Counted from the stretch's first letter, positions 52,494 to 60,685 are shown. The stretch: 64,000 nt of DNA from RBG-13-68-16 sp041494245 (GCA_041494245.1 JBGQAK010000007.1:1-64000); one strand, 5' to 3'. Program-made: numbers and translations. Notes: generated from the letters alone by a model not told the origin.

Positions 52494-55400
52494 TCAGTGG
52501 AAATCCCGCGAGGGCGATGCGGGCGTGCCGGCGTCGAGCGAGCGGCAGCGGCCGGCGAGCACGGTGACGACGCCGTCGCGCGCCTGCGCGCGGCCCTCGA
52601 TCTCCAGCAGGGCGCTGGCGGTGATGACGGCACGCTGGAGCGCGAAGTTGTTCGGCATGATCGCGACGTTGGCGAAGCCGGTCTCGTCCTCCAGCGTCAT
52701 GAAGCACATCCCCTTGGCGGTGTACGGGCGCTGGCGCACGATCACGACGCCGGCGATGTGCACGAGCTGGCCGTCGCGCGCACGGGTGAGCTGCGCCGCG
52801 GAGAGGATGCCGCGTGCGGCCAGTTCTGCGCGACGCAGCACGAGCGGGTGCCTGCCGACGGTCATCCCCGCGCCCAGGTAGTCCGCGACGTACCGCTCGC
52901 GAAGCGTCATCTCGGGGAGCGGACTCGGCGGCGGGTCGGGCTGCATCGCCTGCGCGAGCGGCGGGCGGCGCCCGTCCAGTGCCGAGACCTGCCAGAGCGC
53001 CGAGCGGCGGGTCTGTCCGAGGCTCGCGAAGACACCGACCTCGGCGAGGGCGGCCAGCTCGTCGTTGCGCAGGGAGCAGCGCGCCGCCACCTCGCTCACG
53101 GAGGTAAACGGCGCCTTGGCCGCCTCCTCCCCGATGCGCCTGGCGGCCTCCTCGCGCAGCCCCTTGACGAAGCGCAGCCCGAGACGCACCGCGAGATTCG
53201 GGGCTCGAGCCACGCAGTTGCCCGGGCGCTGCGAGGACTCGGGCGGGACAAGCCGCGAGCCCCGAGCCCCAAGTCCCGACACAGCTTCACCTACCTCGAC
53301 GCGGCACAGGAAACCCGAGTGATTCACGTCGATCGGCAACACGCACACGCCGTGGCGCTTGGCGTCCTGGACGAGGGTGGCCGGGTGGTAGAAGCCCATC
53401 GGCCAGGCGTTGAGGAGCGCGGCGAGGAAGCACTCCGGGTGGTGCGCCCGCAGGTAGGCGGAGGCGTAGGCGATCAGCGCGAAGCTGGCCGCGTGGGACT
53501 CGGGGAAGCCGTAGAGCGCAAACGAGGTGATCCCCTGCACGATGTCGTCGGCGGCCTTGCCGGTGATGCCGCGCACCGCCATCCCCTCGCGGAGCTGACG
53601 CTCGAGCTTGGCCATGCGCTCGACCGAGCGCTTGGCGCCCATCGCGCGGCGCAGCTCCTCGGCCTGCCCACCGGAGAACCCCGCCACCACCATCGCGACG
53701 CGCATGAGCTGCTCCTGGAAGAGCGGCACGCCCAGTGTGCGCTTGAGGATCGGCTCCAAGTCGGGGTGCGGGTAGGTCACCCTCTCGCGGCCGGCGCGCC
53801 GGTTCAGGTACGGGTGGACCATCTTGCCGACGATCGGCCCGGGCCGGATGATCGCTACCTCCACGACGAGGTCGTAGAAGCGCTGCGGCTTCATGCGCGG
53901 CAGCGTGGCCATCTGCGCCCGGCTTTCGATTTGGAACACGCCGACGGTGTCGGCGCGGCAGAGCATGTCGTAGACCTTCGGGTCGTCGGGCGGTAGGTGG
54001 GCGAGGTCGATCGTGACCCCCTCGTGCTCCCTGATGAGCGGCACCACGTCCTGCAGCACCTGCAGCATTCCGAGCCCCAGCAGGTCCACCTTGATGATGC
54101 CGAGGTCGGCGCAGTCGTCCTTGTCCCACTGGATGACCACGCGCCCCGGCATGCTGGCTGGCTCCAGCGGCACCACGTCGTCCAGGCGGCCCGCCGCCAG
54201 CACCATGCCGCCCGAGTGCTGGCCGAGGTGGCGCGGCAGGTGCATGAGGCGCGCGACCAGCTCGACCAGCAGGCGGCTGCGGCGCTCCTCGGGGGCGAGG
54301 CCCGCGATCTTCAGGTGCTCGGGCAGCTCCTCCCGCACGTGGGCCGCGAACTCCCAGCTCCCGGAGAGTGCCGAGAGGCGGTCGAGGTGCTCCGCGGAGA
54401 AGCCCAGTACCTTGCCCACCTCGCGGATGGCGCTGCGCCTGCGGTAGGTGATCACGTTGGCAGTCATGGCGGCGCCGCGCTCGCCGTAGGTGCGGTAGAC
54501 GTGCTGGATCACCTCCTCCCGCAGGCCACCGGAGGGCAGGTCGATGTCGATGTCCGGCCACTCCCCCCGCTCCTCGGAGAGGAAGCGCTCGAACAGCAGC
54601 TCCATCGCGATCGGGTCCACCGCCGTGATGGACAGCGCGTAGCACACCGCGCTGTTGGCCGCCGAGCCGCGCCCCTGGGCGAGGATGCCGCGGGCGCGGC
54701 AGAAGCGCACGATGTCGTGGACAACCAGGAAGTAGCCGGCGAGCCCCAGCTTGCCGATGAGTGCCAGCTCGCGCTCGAGCTGCGCCCGCACCCTGGGGGT
54801 GATGGTGAGGTAGCGCTCCCGTGCCCCCTTCTCCACCCGCGCCCTCAGCTCGGTAACCTCATCCCGCCCGGCTTCCAGGCGCGCCGAGGGGAAGCGGTAC
54901 GGGAGCTGGTGCAGGCGGAACGGGCAGGCGCCCGCGATGCGCACCGTGTTGGCGATCGCCTCGGGGAGGTCGGCGAACAGGTGTGCCATCCCGTCCGGCG
55001 AGCGCAGGTGGCGGGTGCGGTTGGGCTCCACGAGGCGCCCCGCCGTGTCCAGGGTACGGTGCTCACGGATGCAGGCGAGCACGTCGGCGAGGGCGCCGTC
55101 GGCCGTCGTCGCGTGCAGGGCGTCCTGGGTCGCCACCACCGGCACCCCCGCCGCGTGCGCCAGGCGCACCAGCACCGCGTTGCGCACCTCCTCGCCCCGG
55201 CGCTGGTGGCGTTGCACCTCGACCGCCACGCGCCCGGCGCCGAAGATCTCGATCAGCCTGCGCAGCACCGAGCCCGCGGACTCCTCACCACCTCGCCGCA
55301 ACGTCCGCACGAGCGGACCGTTCACACCGCCGGTGAGGGCGACCAGGCCGCTGGCGTGCTGCTCGACCAGCTCCCACGAGACGTGTCCCTCGCCCTTGGC

Positions 55401-55703
55401 ACGTCCGAGCGCCCCCGAGGTGAGCATCCGGCAGAGGTTGGAGTAGCCGCGCGCGTCCTGGACGAGCAGCGGCAGCCGGCTGCCGTCCTCGAGTACCGCC
55501 TCGGCACCCACGATCGCCTCCACGCCGGCCTCCCTGGCCGCCTTGTGGAAGCGCGGGACCCCGTACACCCCACCGCGGTCGGTCACGGCCACCGCGGGGA
55601 GGCGGAGCTGCGCCGCCCGCTCGGCCATCGCCTCCGGCTCGCTCGCCCCCTCCAGGAACGAGAACGCCGTGTGCACGTGCAATTCGCAGTACCGGTCAGT
55701 CAT
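52494..55703 (-). CDS. imuC: Error-prone DNA polymerase ImuC (DnaE2)
   Basis: A 1069-residue C-family polymerase. It has an N-terminal PHP domain (C-E-L-H-V-H-T-A-F-S-F-L-E-G-A-S), palm aspartates in W-P-D-I-D-I-D-L-P-S-G, and an HhH segment and OB domain near the C-terminus (V-H-I-A-G-V-V-I-V-R-Q-R-P). ImuC does damage-tolerant, mutagenic synthesis with ImuA and ImuB. An extra stretch of about 30 residues between C-R-V-E-V-G-E and A-V-R-L-G-L-R-F, reading S-G-L-G-A-R-G-S, comes from a palindromic DNA insert. The ATG overlaps the imuB stop by eight bases. Confidence 0.95.
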   Translation of the reverse strand: MTDRYCELHVHTAFSFLEGASEPEAMAERAAQLRLPAVAVTDRGGVYGVPRFHKAAREAGVEAIVGAEAVLEDGSRLPLLVQDARGYSNLCRMLTSGALGRAKGEGHVSWELVEQHASGLVALTGGVNGPLVRTLRRGGEESAGSVLRRLIEIFGAGRVAVEVQRHQRRGEEVRNAVLVRLAHAAGVPVVATQDALHATTADGALADVLACIREHRTLDTAGRLVEPNRTRHLRSPDGMAHLFADLPEAIANTVRIAGACPFRLHQLPYRFPSARLEAGRDEVTELRARVEKGARERYLTITPRVRAQLERELALIGKLGLAGYFLVVHDIVRFCRARGILAQGRGSAANSAVCYALSITAVDPIAMELLFERFLSEERGEWPDIDIDLPSGGLREEVIQHVYRTYGERGAAMTANVITYRRRSAIREVGKVLGFSAEHLDRLSALSGSWEFAAHVREELPEHLKIAGLAPEERRSRLLVELVARLMHLPRHLGQHSGGMVLAAGRLDDVVPLEPASMPGRVVIQWDKDDCADLGIIKVDLLGLGMLQVLQDVVPLIREHEGVTIDLAHLPPDDPKVYDMLCRADTVGVFQIESRAQMATLPRMKPQRFYDLVVEVAIIRPGPIVGKMVHPYLNRRAGRERVTYPHPDLEPILKRTLGVPLFQEQLMRVAMVVAGFSGGQAEELRRAMGAKRSVERMAKLERQLREGMAVRGITGKAADDIVQGITSFALYGFPESHAASFALIAYASAYLRAHHPECFLAALLNAWPMGFYHPATLVQDAKRHGVCVLPIDVNHSGFLCRVEVGEAVSGLGARGSRLVPPESSQRPGNCVARAPNLAVRLGLRFVKGLREEAARRIGEEAAKAPFTSVSEVAARCSLRNDELAALAEVGVFASLGQTRRSALWQVSALDGRRPPLAQAMQPDPPPSPLPEMTLRERYVADYLGAGMTVGRHPLVLRRAELAARGILSAAQLTRARDGQLVHIAGVVIVRQRPYTAKGMCFMTLEDETGFANVAIMPNNFALQRAVITASALLEIEGRAQARDGVVTVLAGRCRSLDAGTPASPSRDFH
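53198..53265. repeat. Palindromic repeat inside imuC
   Basis: TCGGGGCTCG (53198-53207) and CGAGCCCCGA (53256-53265) are perfect complements 48 bases apart. The right arm is followed by the related run GCCCCAAGTCCCGA. The segment is read in frame as a Gly/Arg/Ser-rich insertion in the polymerase. Confidence 0.65.
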
Positions 55704-57309
55704 ACACACCGTCCGCGAACCAGCGGTGCTCGAGGCGGTCGAAGTGGATCCGCAGCAGTGAGCCGTCCGTGGTGGCGACGTCGAAGTCCTCGCGTGCGAA
55801 GGGCTCATCGCCCCACCACTCGCCGACGAGGCGGTACGGGCCCGCCCAGCCCACCACAATGCCGCCGAGGGTGTCCACCCACACCACCGCCGGGCGGCCG
55901 CTGACGGCGTCCACCCTGGCCTCCCGCGGCGGCCGAAATGCCTTCAAGACCGGGCTCTGGGCTCCGGGCTCCGGGCTCGGTCGCCCACCGCCCCAGGCCG
56001 CTTCTTGTAGTCGTCTTTCTGTGCCCGGTGCCCGGTCTTCAAGGGGGGCAAACGGGACAAGGGACCAGGCGCCGGGGCGGTGGGTGTCGGGAACAGCCGG
56101 TGCGCCCACTCGTCCCGGACCGACCAACGCCGCCAGGCGGGCGAGCGTGGTGGATAGCTTCCCAGGCGCCGGCATGGGGGGGCCGAACAGGGAACCCTGC
56201 ATCAGCCGCACCCGGCCCGGTGTGACCAGGGCCGCCACCCCCTCCACCGCGGCCCCCGGGGGGCTCGCCTCGAGCTGCAGCCGCGCCAGCGCCAGCACCG
56301 CCGGCACCTCGCGCGTCGGGGCCACCAGCTTGAGGCGGACCTCCCGGCGCTCGTCCCCCTCCAGGCGCAGCTCCAGGAGCACCTCGGCGAACCCCTCCCC
56401 GCGCAGCTCCAGGCGCCGCTCCAGGCGCCCGAGGACGCCGTTGAGCAGGAACAGGAAAGGCTCGAGGGCACCGAGGGGGAAGTCCACCTCGACCCCCTCC
56501 CGCAGCACCTCCTGCAGCGGGTCGGGGACGAAGGCGGTCGTCTCCTCCCCGCACGCGAGCCGGTGGAGCGCCACCCCCTCGATCCCGAGGCGCAGCTCCA
56601 CCTCCTCGCGCGGGAGCCGGGCCAGCTCGCCGGCGGCGGCGAGCCCCCAGCGGGCCAGCATCGCGGTGAGGTCAGGGGAAGGTTCGAGCAGGGAGAGCGA
56701 CAGCGGGGCCATGAACTTCCTCTCCTCACCCGGCCTCACCACCGTGAGCTCGCTGCAACGTGCGGCGGTCCTCGCGACCCCCACGCTGGCGGCGATGCCG
56801 ATGCGTGCCTCCAACCCCACGTGCCGGCAGGCGCGCAGCAGCTCACCAGCGATGGCTTCTTCGCGGGGGGTCCCGCGCCGCTCCCTCGCACCACCCCGCG
56901 CTTCAGACCCCCCGAGCCCCCCACGCTCGCGGGAAGTGAATTCCCGCTCGCTTGGCTCGCTGCCGAACCGGGGGGTCAGCCCGCCCACGTCCAGCAGCAC
57001 CTCACCGAGGCGGTGGCGCCTGATGCGCGGCGAGAAGCCGCCAGCCATGTCGGCCAGCGCCTCCCCCGCCGCGGCTGCCGCCGCCTCGGGGATCGCGCGC
57101 ACCAGCACCGCCGGCGCTACCTGCCGCGCCTGCGCCGCGGTCATGCCGGCCCGCACGCCGAGCTCGGCGGCCTCCGCCGCAACACACACGATCAGGTCGC
57201 GCGGCAGCGGGCCGGCGGCGACGGCGAGCGGCGCCTCGGCCAGCTCGGGCGTGCTGCGGCGCAACGCCTGCAGGGGGAAGTCGGGGACCCAGAGGGCGGC
57301 GATGCGCAT
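55696..57309 (-). CDS. imuB: ImuB, inactive Y-family polymerase homologue
   Basis: ImuB bridges ImuA, ImuC and the sliding clamp in the mutasome. The 537-residue protein starts M-R-I-A-A-L-W-V-P-D-F-P-L-Q and follows the Y-family fold. Where active enzymes have the S-x-D-E catalytic pair, it reads R-L-G-E-V-L-L-D-V-G-G, so the first acid is missing, as expected for ImuB. T-A-A-R, L-A-R-L-P-R-E-E-V-E-L-R-L-G, and the late H-R-P-G-A-W and R-P-P-R-E-A-R segments agree. Two Gly/Arg/Glu-rich insertions, around residues 115-150 and 430-465, coincide with palindromic DNA. Four bases behind imuA. Confidence 0.92.
   Translation of the reverse strand: MRIAALWVPDFPLQALRRSTPELAEAPLAVAAGPLPRDLIVCVAAEAAELGVRAGMTAAQARQVAPAVLVRAIPEAAAAAAGEALADMAGGFSPRIRRHRLGEVLLDVGGLTPRFGSEPSEREFTSRERGGLGGSEARGGARERRGTPREEAIAGELLRACRHVGLEARIGIAASVGVARTAARCSELTVVRPGEERKFMAPLSLSLLEPSPDLTAMLARWGLAAAGELARLPREEVELRLGIEGVALHRLACGEETTAFVPDPLQEVLREGVEVDFPLGALEPFLFLLNGVLGRLERRLELRGEGFAEVLLELRLEGDERREVRLKLVAPTREVPAVLALARLQLEASPPGAAVEGVAALVTPGRVRLMQGSLFGPPMPAPGKLSTTLARLAALVGPGRVGAPAVPDTHRPGAWSLVPFAPLEDRAPGTERRLQEAAWGGGRPSPEPGAQSPVLKAFRPPREARVDAVSGRPAVVWVDTLGGIVVGWAGPYRLVGEWWGDEPFAREDFDVATTDGSLLRIHFDRLEHRWFADGVYD
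55944..56041. repeat. Palindromic repeat in the 3' part of imuB
   Basis: TCAAGACCGGGCTC (55944-55957) matches the complement of GTGCCCGGTCTTCA (56028-56041) at 12 of 14 positions. Between them runs a short tandem, GGGCTCC-GGGCTCC. The element is translated in frame (R-P-S-P-E-P-G-A-Q-S-P-V). Confidence 0.6.
56906..56977. repeat. Nested palindromic repeat in the 5' half of imuB
   Basis: Three nested perfect stems are present: GACCCCCC/GGGGGGTC (56906-56913, 56970-56977), CGAGCC/GGCTCG (56913-56918, 56954-56959) and GCGGGAA/TTCCCGC (56929-56935, 56941-56947). It encodes the R-E-F-T-S-R-E-R-G-G-L-G-G insertion, absent from ordinary ImuB proteins as I know them. Confidence 0.65.
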
Positions 57310-57312
57310 GGC

Positions 57313-58023
57313 TCAATCCCCGACCGCACGTTTCCGCCGATCCGGCGTCTGCACCGCGGCCCTGTTCGGTTCGCGCGCCCCGCCCCGCTGCACCCGGGCC
57401 TGCAGGGCGATCCCGTCCAGCCAACGGGAGCGCTCGCCGCCCCACCGCGCCGTCCCCCGCCCCAGCACCACCGTCGCTCCCGCCAGCGTCCCCACCCAGG
57501 GGCGCCCGGCCAGCACCAGCGCCACCGCCCCCGCCCGCTCCACCGCCCGCGCCAGCCGCAGGCGGAGCGCACCTCGGCCACCGCGCGCACGGCCCTGCAC
57601 GGCCGCCGCAGCCGCCCCGAGGTCCAGCACCAGGATGGTGAACCCGCCGGTCTCCAGCACCAGCTCGGCGGCGCGCACGGTCTCCTCCACACCGCGCGGC
57701 CGCACCCACAGCACCCGCCGGAGGTCCACGCCCGCCGCGGCTGCGGAGGCGGGGTCGAAGGCGTCGGCGGCGTCGAGCCACGCCACCACCTCGCCGCGGG
57801 CCGTGGCCGCTGCGACCGTCGCGGCTGCCACCCCGGACCGGCCCGAGGAAAGCGGCCCCACCAGCTCACCCACCTTCCCCTGCGGCCACCCCCCTCCCAA
57901 CAGCGCGTCCAGCACGACCGCCCCGGAGGCGAGCCGGACGCGGGCGCGCTCCCGGCGTGCCCAGCGATCGCTGGCCTCTCGTAGACCCTCCAGGGTGGGC
58001 GTGGACGCATGGGACATCATCAT
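57313..58023 (-). CDS. imuA: ImuA, RecA-like mutasome protein
   Basis: A 236-residue RecA/SulA-like protein. The opening reads L-R-E-A-S-D-R-W-A-R, then V-L-D-A-L-L-G-G-G-W-P-Q-G-K-V-G-E-L-V-G-P, the ImuA signature. In place of the RecA Walker A, it has G-P-L-S-S-G-R-S-G-V. V-A-W-L-D-A-A-D-A-F-D-P and L-L-R-R-V-L-W-V-R-P-like segments follow. It recruits the mutasome to RecA-coated DNA in studied systems. Three successive ATG codons (58023, 58020, 58017) are possible starts. The -10 box ends ten bases before the first of these. Confidence 0.9.
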   Translation of the reverse strand: MMMSHASTPTLEGLREASDRWARRERARVRLASGAVVLDALLGGGWPQGKVGELVGPLSSGRSGVAAATVAAATARGEVVAWLDAADAFDPASAAAAGVDLRRVLWVRPRGVEETVRAAELVLETGGFTILVLDLGAAAAAVQGRARGGRGALRLRLARAVERAGAVALVLAGRPWVGTLAGATVVLGRGTARWGGERSRWLDGIALQARVQRGGAREPNRAAVQTPDRRKRAVGD

Positions 58024-58033
58024 AGTCAAGACA

Positions 58034-58062
58034 AATTTAGATTGCACCATTATAATTGTCAA
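58034..58062 (-). promoter_or_regulatory. imuA promoter
   Basis: Consensus TTGACA (58057-58062), 17-base spacer, TAAATT (58034-58039) on the minus strand. The same two hexamers with the same spacing form the divergent promoter at 58145-58173. TTGACAA also equals one half of the palindrome at 58173-58190. Confidence 0.8.
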
Positions 58063-58144
58063 GTCGCCGGCTCTTCCGGCTCCGCCGAGACCGTTCCGCA
58101 CCCCACCCCAAACTGCTGCCTGCACTTTCTCCACTTCATCGCAG

Positions 58145-58173
58145 TTGACAATGTTCCCGCCAAGGACTAAATT
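58145..58173 (+). promoter_or_regulatory. Promoter of the XRE-S24 regulator gene
   Basis: TTGACA (58145-58150), 17-base spacer, TAAATT (58168-58173). The predicted start of transcription falls inside the palindrome at 58173-58190. The leader to the ATG would be about 135 bases. Confidence 0.78.
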
Positions 58174-58190
58174 GACAACAGGAGTTGTCA
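58173..58190. promoter_or_regulatory. Candidate operator of the XRE-S24 repressor
   Basis: TGACAAC-AGGA-GTTGTCA is a perfect seven-base inverted repeat. It covers the end of the regulator's -10 box and its start site, the usual place for autorepression. No second complete copy lies at imuA, only TTGACAA/TTGTCAA half-sites in the two -35 regions. Confidence 0.65.
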
Positions 58191-58315
58191 GGCAGGCACT
58201 ACAAACCGGGTCGCACCCCTCAAGCCCGGTTTCCGTACGGGATAGAGCCTGCCGACGCGCCGGCACCACGAGCAGGGCCCAGGCCTCCGAGGGCCCCGGA
58301 AGCGGGGGTTGTGCG

Positions 58316-58993
58316 ATGAGCGTCGAGGAGCTTGGAACTGCGCTGCGCGAGGCCCGTACCCGGCGCGGCATGAGCCAGCAGGCGCTCGCCGACCGCGCCG
58401 GGCTCTCCCGGAACTTCGTCGCCCAGATCGAGCGCGCCGAGTCCGTGCCCACCGTGTCCACCCTCACCCGCATCGCCGTCGCCCTCGCCACCACCGTGGG
58501 CGAACTGCTGGGAGAGGAGGTTCCGGCCGTGGAGCCCGGCGACACGGTGCCGGTGCCGCTGGTGGCCGACCGAATCGCGGCCGGACCGCCGATGTTCCTC
58601 GCCGACCACGTGGAGCGCTACGAGCGCATACCGTACTCCCTTCTCCGCAACCTGGGGGTGGACCCGCGCCAGCCCGTGCTCGTCCGGCTCGGACCCGACC
58701 AGGACTCGATGGCCGAGACGATACCGCCGGGCTCCACGGTGCTGCTGGACCGCACCCCCGTCCGCGACATCGTGGCGCAGGGGATCTACGCGGTCCGCGA
58801 GGACAGCGGCGGCGAGCCCGGGTGCACGATCAAGCGCCTGGTGGTGGACACGGCGTCGCGGGTGCTGATCCTGCTCTCCGACAACCCCGCCCACCTTCCG
58901 CGCGCCATCCGCCTGCGGGCGGGCCAGACCCTTTCGGACGTGGTGATAGGCCGCGTCGTTTGGTGGACGCCGCCGAGCCCCATTCGGAAGTAA
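58316..58993 (+). CDS. XRE-family repressor with S24 (LexA/CI-like) self-cleavage domain
   Basis: A 225-residue phage-repressor-like protein. Residues 5-65 form an XRE helix-turn-helix (R-R-G-M-S-Q-Q-A-L-A-D-R-A-G-L-S-R-N-F-V). Residues about 85-220 form an S24 domain. The Ala-Gly cleavage site appears as R-I-A-A-G-P-P (Ala89-Gly90), the serine as D-S-M (Ser131), and the lysine as C-T-I-K-R-L (Lys173), all as in LexA/CI proteins that cut themselves when RecA filaments form. It is divergent from imuABC and is therefore the likely SOS-type regulator of the cassette. Confidence 0.88.
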   Translation: MSVEELGTALREARTRRGMSQQALADRAGLSRNFVAQIERAESVPTVSTLTRIAVALATTVGELLGEEVPAVEPGDTVPVPLVADRIAAGPPMFLADHVERYERIPYSLLRNLGVDPRQPVLVRLGPDQDSMAETIPPGSTVLLDRTPVRDIVAQGIYAVREDSGGEPGCTIKRLVVDTASRVLILLSDNPAHLPRAIRLRAGQTLSDVVIGRVVWWTPPSPIRK

Positions 58994-58996
58994 AGG

Positions 58997-60031
58997 TTAC
59001 GCTTCCGGCTTGCGGGGCGTGGCGGTCTTGCGCGGCCGCCGCGTCCTCTCGTTCCGGGGCACCGGCTCCACGACGGGGCGGGGTCCGGAAAGGCGCAGCA
59101 TCGGTTGCTCCTCTTGCCTCACGGTGAGCTGAAAGACGTCCGGCCGCGCGTAGTGGCCCGCGACGTCGAGGATCCACCTGGGGCCGCGCACCCTCCCCAG
59201 ATCGATCTCTGCAACCAGCAGCCCCTCCTCTTCCTGCATCGGACCGGCCACGATCGCCCCGTCGGGGTCCACGATCGCGCTCCCGCCGGGGTTCACCCAG
59301 GTGCGCCCCGGCGGGTACAGCTCCCTGAAGGCGAAACGCTTGGGGATGTCGCCGCGGCGCAGCGCCATGCAGCACCCGACCACGTAGACACGCCCTTACT
59401 TGGCTATGTGCCGCAGCGTCGAGAGCCAGGGCTCGCCGTGGTCCCAGGTCGGCGCGGAGTAGATCTCCGTGCCCAGCGCGTACATCGCGTAGCGAGCCAG
59501 GGGCATGTAGTTCTCCCAGCAGATCAGCCCGCCGACCCTGCCGACCGGTAGGTCCACGGCCTGGAGGGTGCTCCCGTCCCCCTGCGCCCAGACGAGGCGC
59601 TCCCCGCCGGTGGGGACCAGCTTGCGGTGCCTGGCGACCAGCTTGCCGCTTGCGTCGATGTACACGAGCGTGTTGTACAGGCTGGTGCCGCTCGCCTCGA
59701 CGTTGCGCTCCGAGACACCGACGACAACGCTGACGCGTGCCTGCCGGGCGGCGCGGCAGAGCTTCTCGGTGGCATCCGAGGGAATCGAGACCGCGTTGCG
59801 CAGCAGCTCTCCGTAAAGCGCGTTGAGCGCCGCCTTGTCGCGCGCGGGCACCAGCCACACCCAGTCGGGGTACCCCGGAACGAACGCCTCCGGGAACACA
59901 ACGAGGCGCGCGCCCTCGCGGGCGGCCTCGGCGATCAGGCTGCAGGCCTTTTCGACGGTCTCGCCCAGGTCCATGAACACCGGCGCGGCCTGGGCCGCTG
60001 CCACCTTGAAAGCGCCGTCTCGCGTGTCCAT
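58997..60031 (-). pseudogene. Nitrilase gene with an in-frame ochre stop
   Basis: A complete carbon-nitrogen hydrolase of about 344 codons. The catalytic triad regions are V-V-F-P-E-A-F-V-P-G-Y-P (Glu), H-R-K-L-V-P-T (Lys) and G-L-I-C-W-E-N-Y-M-P-L (Cys), as in nitrilases/cyanide hydratases. Codon 212 (59396-59398) is TAA in the stretch L-R-H-I-A-K-stop-G-R-V-Y-V-V-G-C-C, where relatives have a glutamate. The frame then continues intact to 58997. The truncated product would keep the triad but lose the last third, including A-L-R-R-G-D-I-P and W-V-N-P-G-G-S-A-I. Nonsense mutation, base error, or read-through. Confidence 0.85.
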
Positions 60032-60126
60032 CACTTCAGTATGTGACTTTACGGTGCGCTGTCGCGCGCCAACCCGGCGTCCGACGGGGGTGGCCCGCCG
60101 GACGCCGCTCCGGCTCCGTCAAGCCC

Positions 60127-60522
60127 TCACTTCTGCGTCATCGAGTGCGGCCCCTTGATCTCGGTGATGATGAGGTGGGTGTCCGTGGTGCCGGTGTTCA
60201 CCCCCCCGTGGGTCACCGGGCCGTGGTAGTAGGCCTGGCCGGCCTTGAACTCCGCCGCCTCCGGCTTGCCGCCGGCCACGGTGATGCTGAGCTTGGAGTC
60301 CGTCAGGGAGTAGATCGAGGTTTGCGGATGGGAGTGCATCGGCATCTTCTCCCCCGGCTTGAGGGTGAACTCGTACACGCGCACGACCTCGTTCTCGAAC
60401 AGGACCTTGCACTTGTCCGGCGCCACCTTGACCGAGTCCTGGGCGAGCACGGGGCGCGCCCCCGCTGCCACCAACACCCCAACGAAGGTCAGACCGACAA
60501 CAAAACGCGACACGTTCTTCAT
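60127..60522 (-). CDS. Secreted cupin-domain protein
   Basis: A 131-residue protein with signal peptide (F-V-V-G-L-T-F-V-G-V-L-V-A-A-G-A, cut near V-L-A-Q-D) and one cupin domain. The first motif is M-P-M-H-S-H-P-Q-T-S-I-Y-S-L, and the second part Y-H-G-P-V-T-H-G-G-V-N-T-G. The histidines can hold a metal. Such small periplasmic cupins are common and mostly uncharacterised. GGGGAG lies before the ATG at 60522. A strong promoter about 120 bases upstream carries an inverted repeat across its -35 and a motif shared with two other promoters. Confidence 0.85.
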   Translation of the reverse strand: MKNVSRFVVGLTFVGVLVAAGARPVLAQDSVKVAPDKCKVLFENEVVRVYEFTLKPGEKMPMHSHPQTSIYSLTDSKLSITVAGGKPEAAEFKAGQAYYHGPVTHGGVNTGTTDTHLIITEIKGPHSMTQK

Positions 60523-60643
60523 TTTGCGCTCCCCTTTCGGGCCGGGCTCTTGGCCCCGCCGCTCCTGAACTCTGACTGCCCACATCAACCACCCTGACGG
60601 TGCCGATCCACTGTCCAGGGCCTCGGCCGCCGAGTTAATTGGT

Positions 60644-60685
60644 ACTCAGTCTAAGTCGCGATCTAAACCTTGTCAAGCCGACAAG
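60644..60685 (-). promoter_or_regulatory. Promoter of the cupin gene with two operator-like elements
   Basis: TTGACA (60671-60676), 17-base spacer, TAGACT (60648-60653) on the minus strand. ACTTAGACTGAGT (60644-60656) overlaps the -10 box and resembles 26184-26196 and 26996-27008. CTTGTC-aagcc-GACAAG (60669-60685) is a perfect repeat across the -35 box. Confidence 0.7.

Noticed and set aside
58020..58315. LexA box controlling imuA
   Set aside because: No CTGT-N8-ACAG or GAAC-N4-GTTC type sequence was seen. The palindrome present is TGACAAC-N4-GTTGTCA.
22960..59398. Recoding of UAG or UAA as an amino acid
   Set aside because: The two interrupted genes use different stop codons (TAG, TAA), while many neighbouring genes end normally, and no special RNA structure or suppressor tRNA is seen. 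Mutation or base error is simpler.
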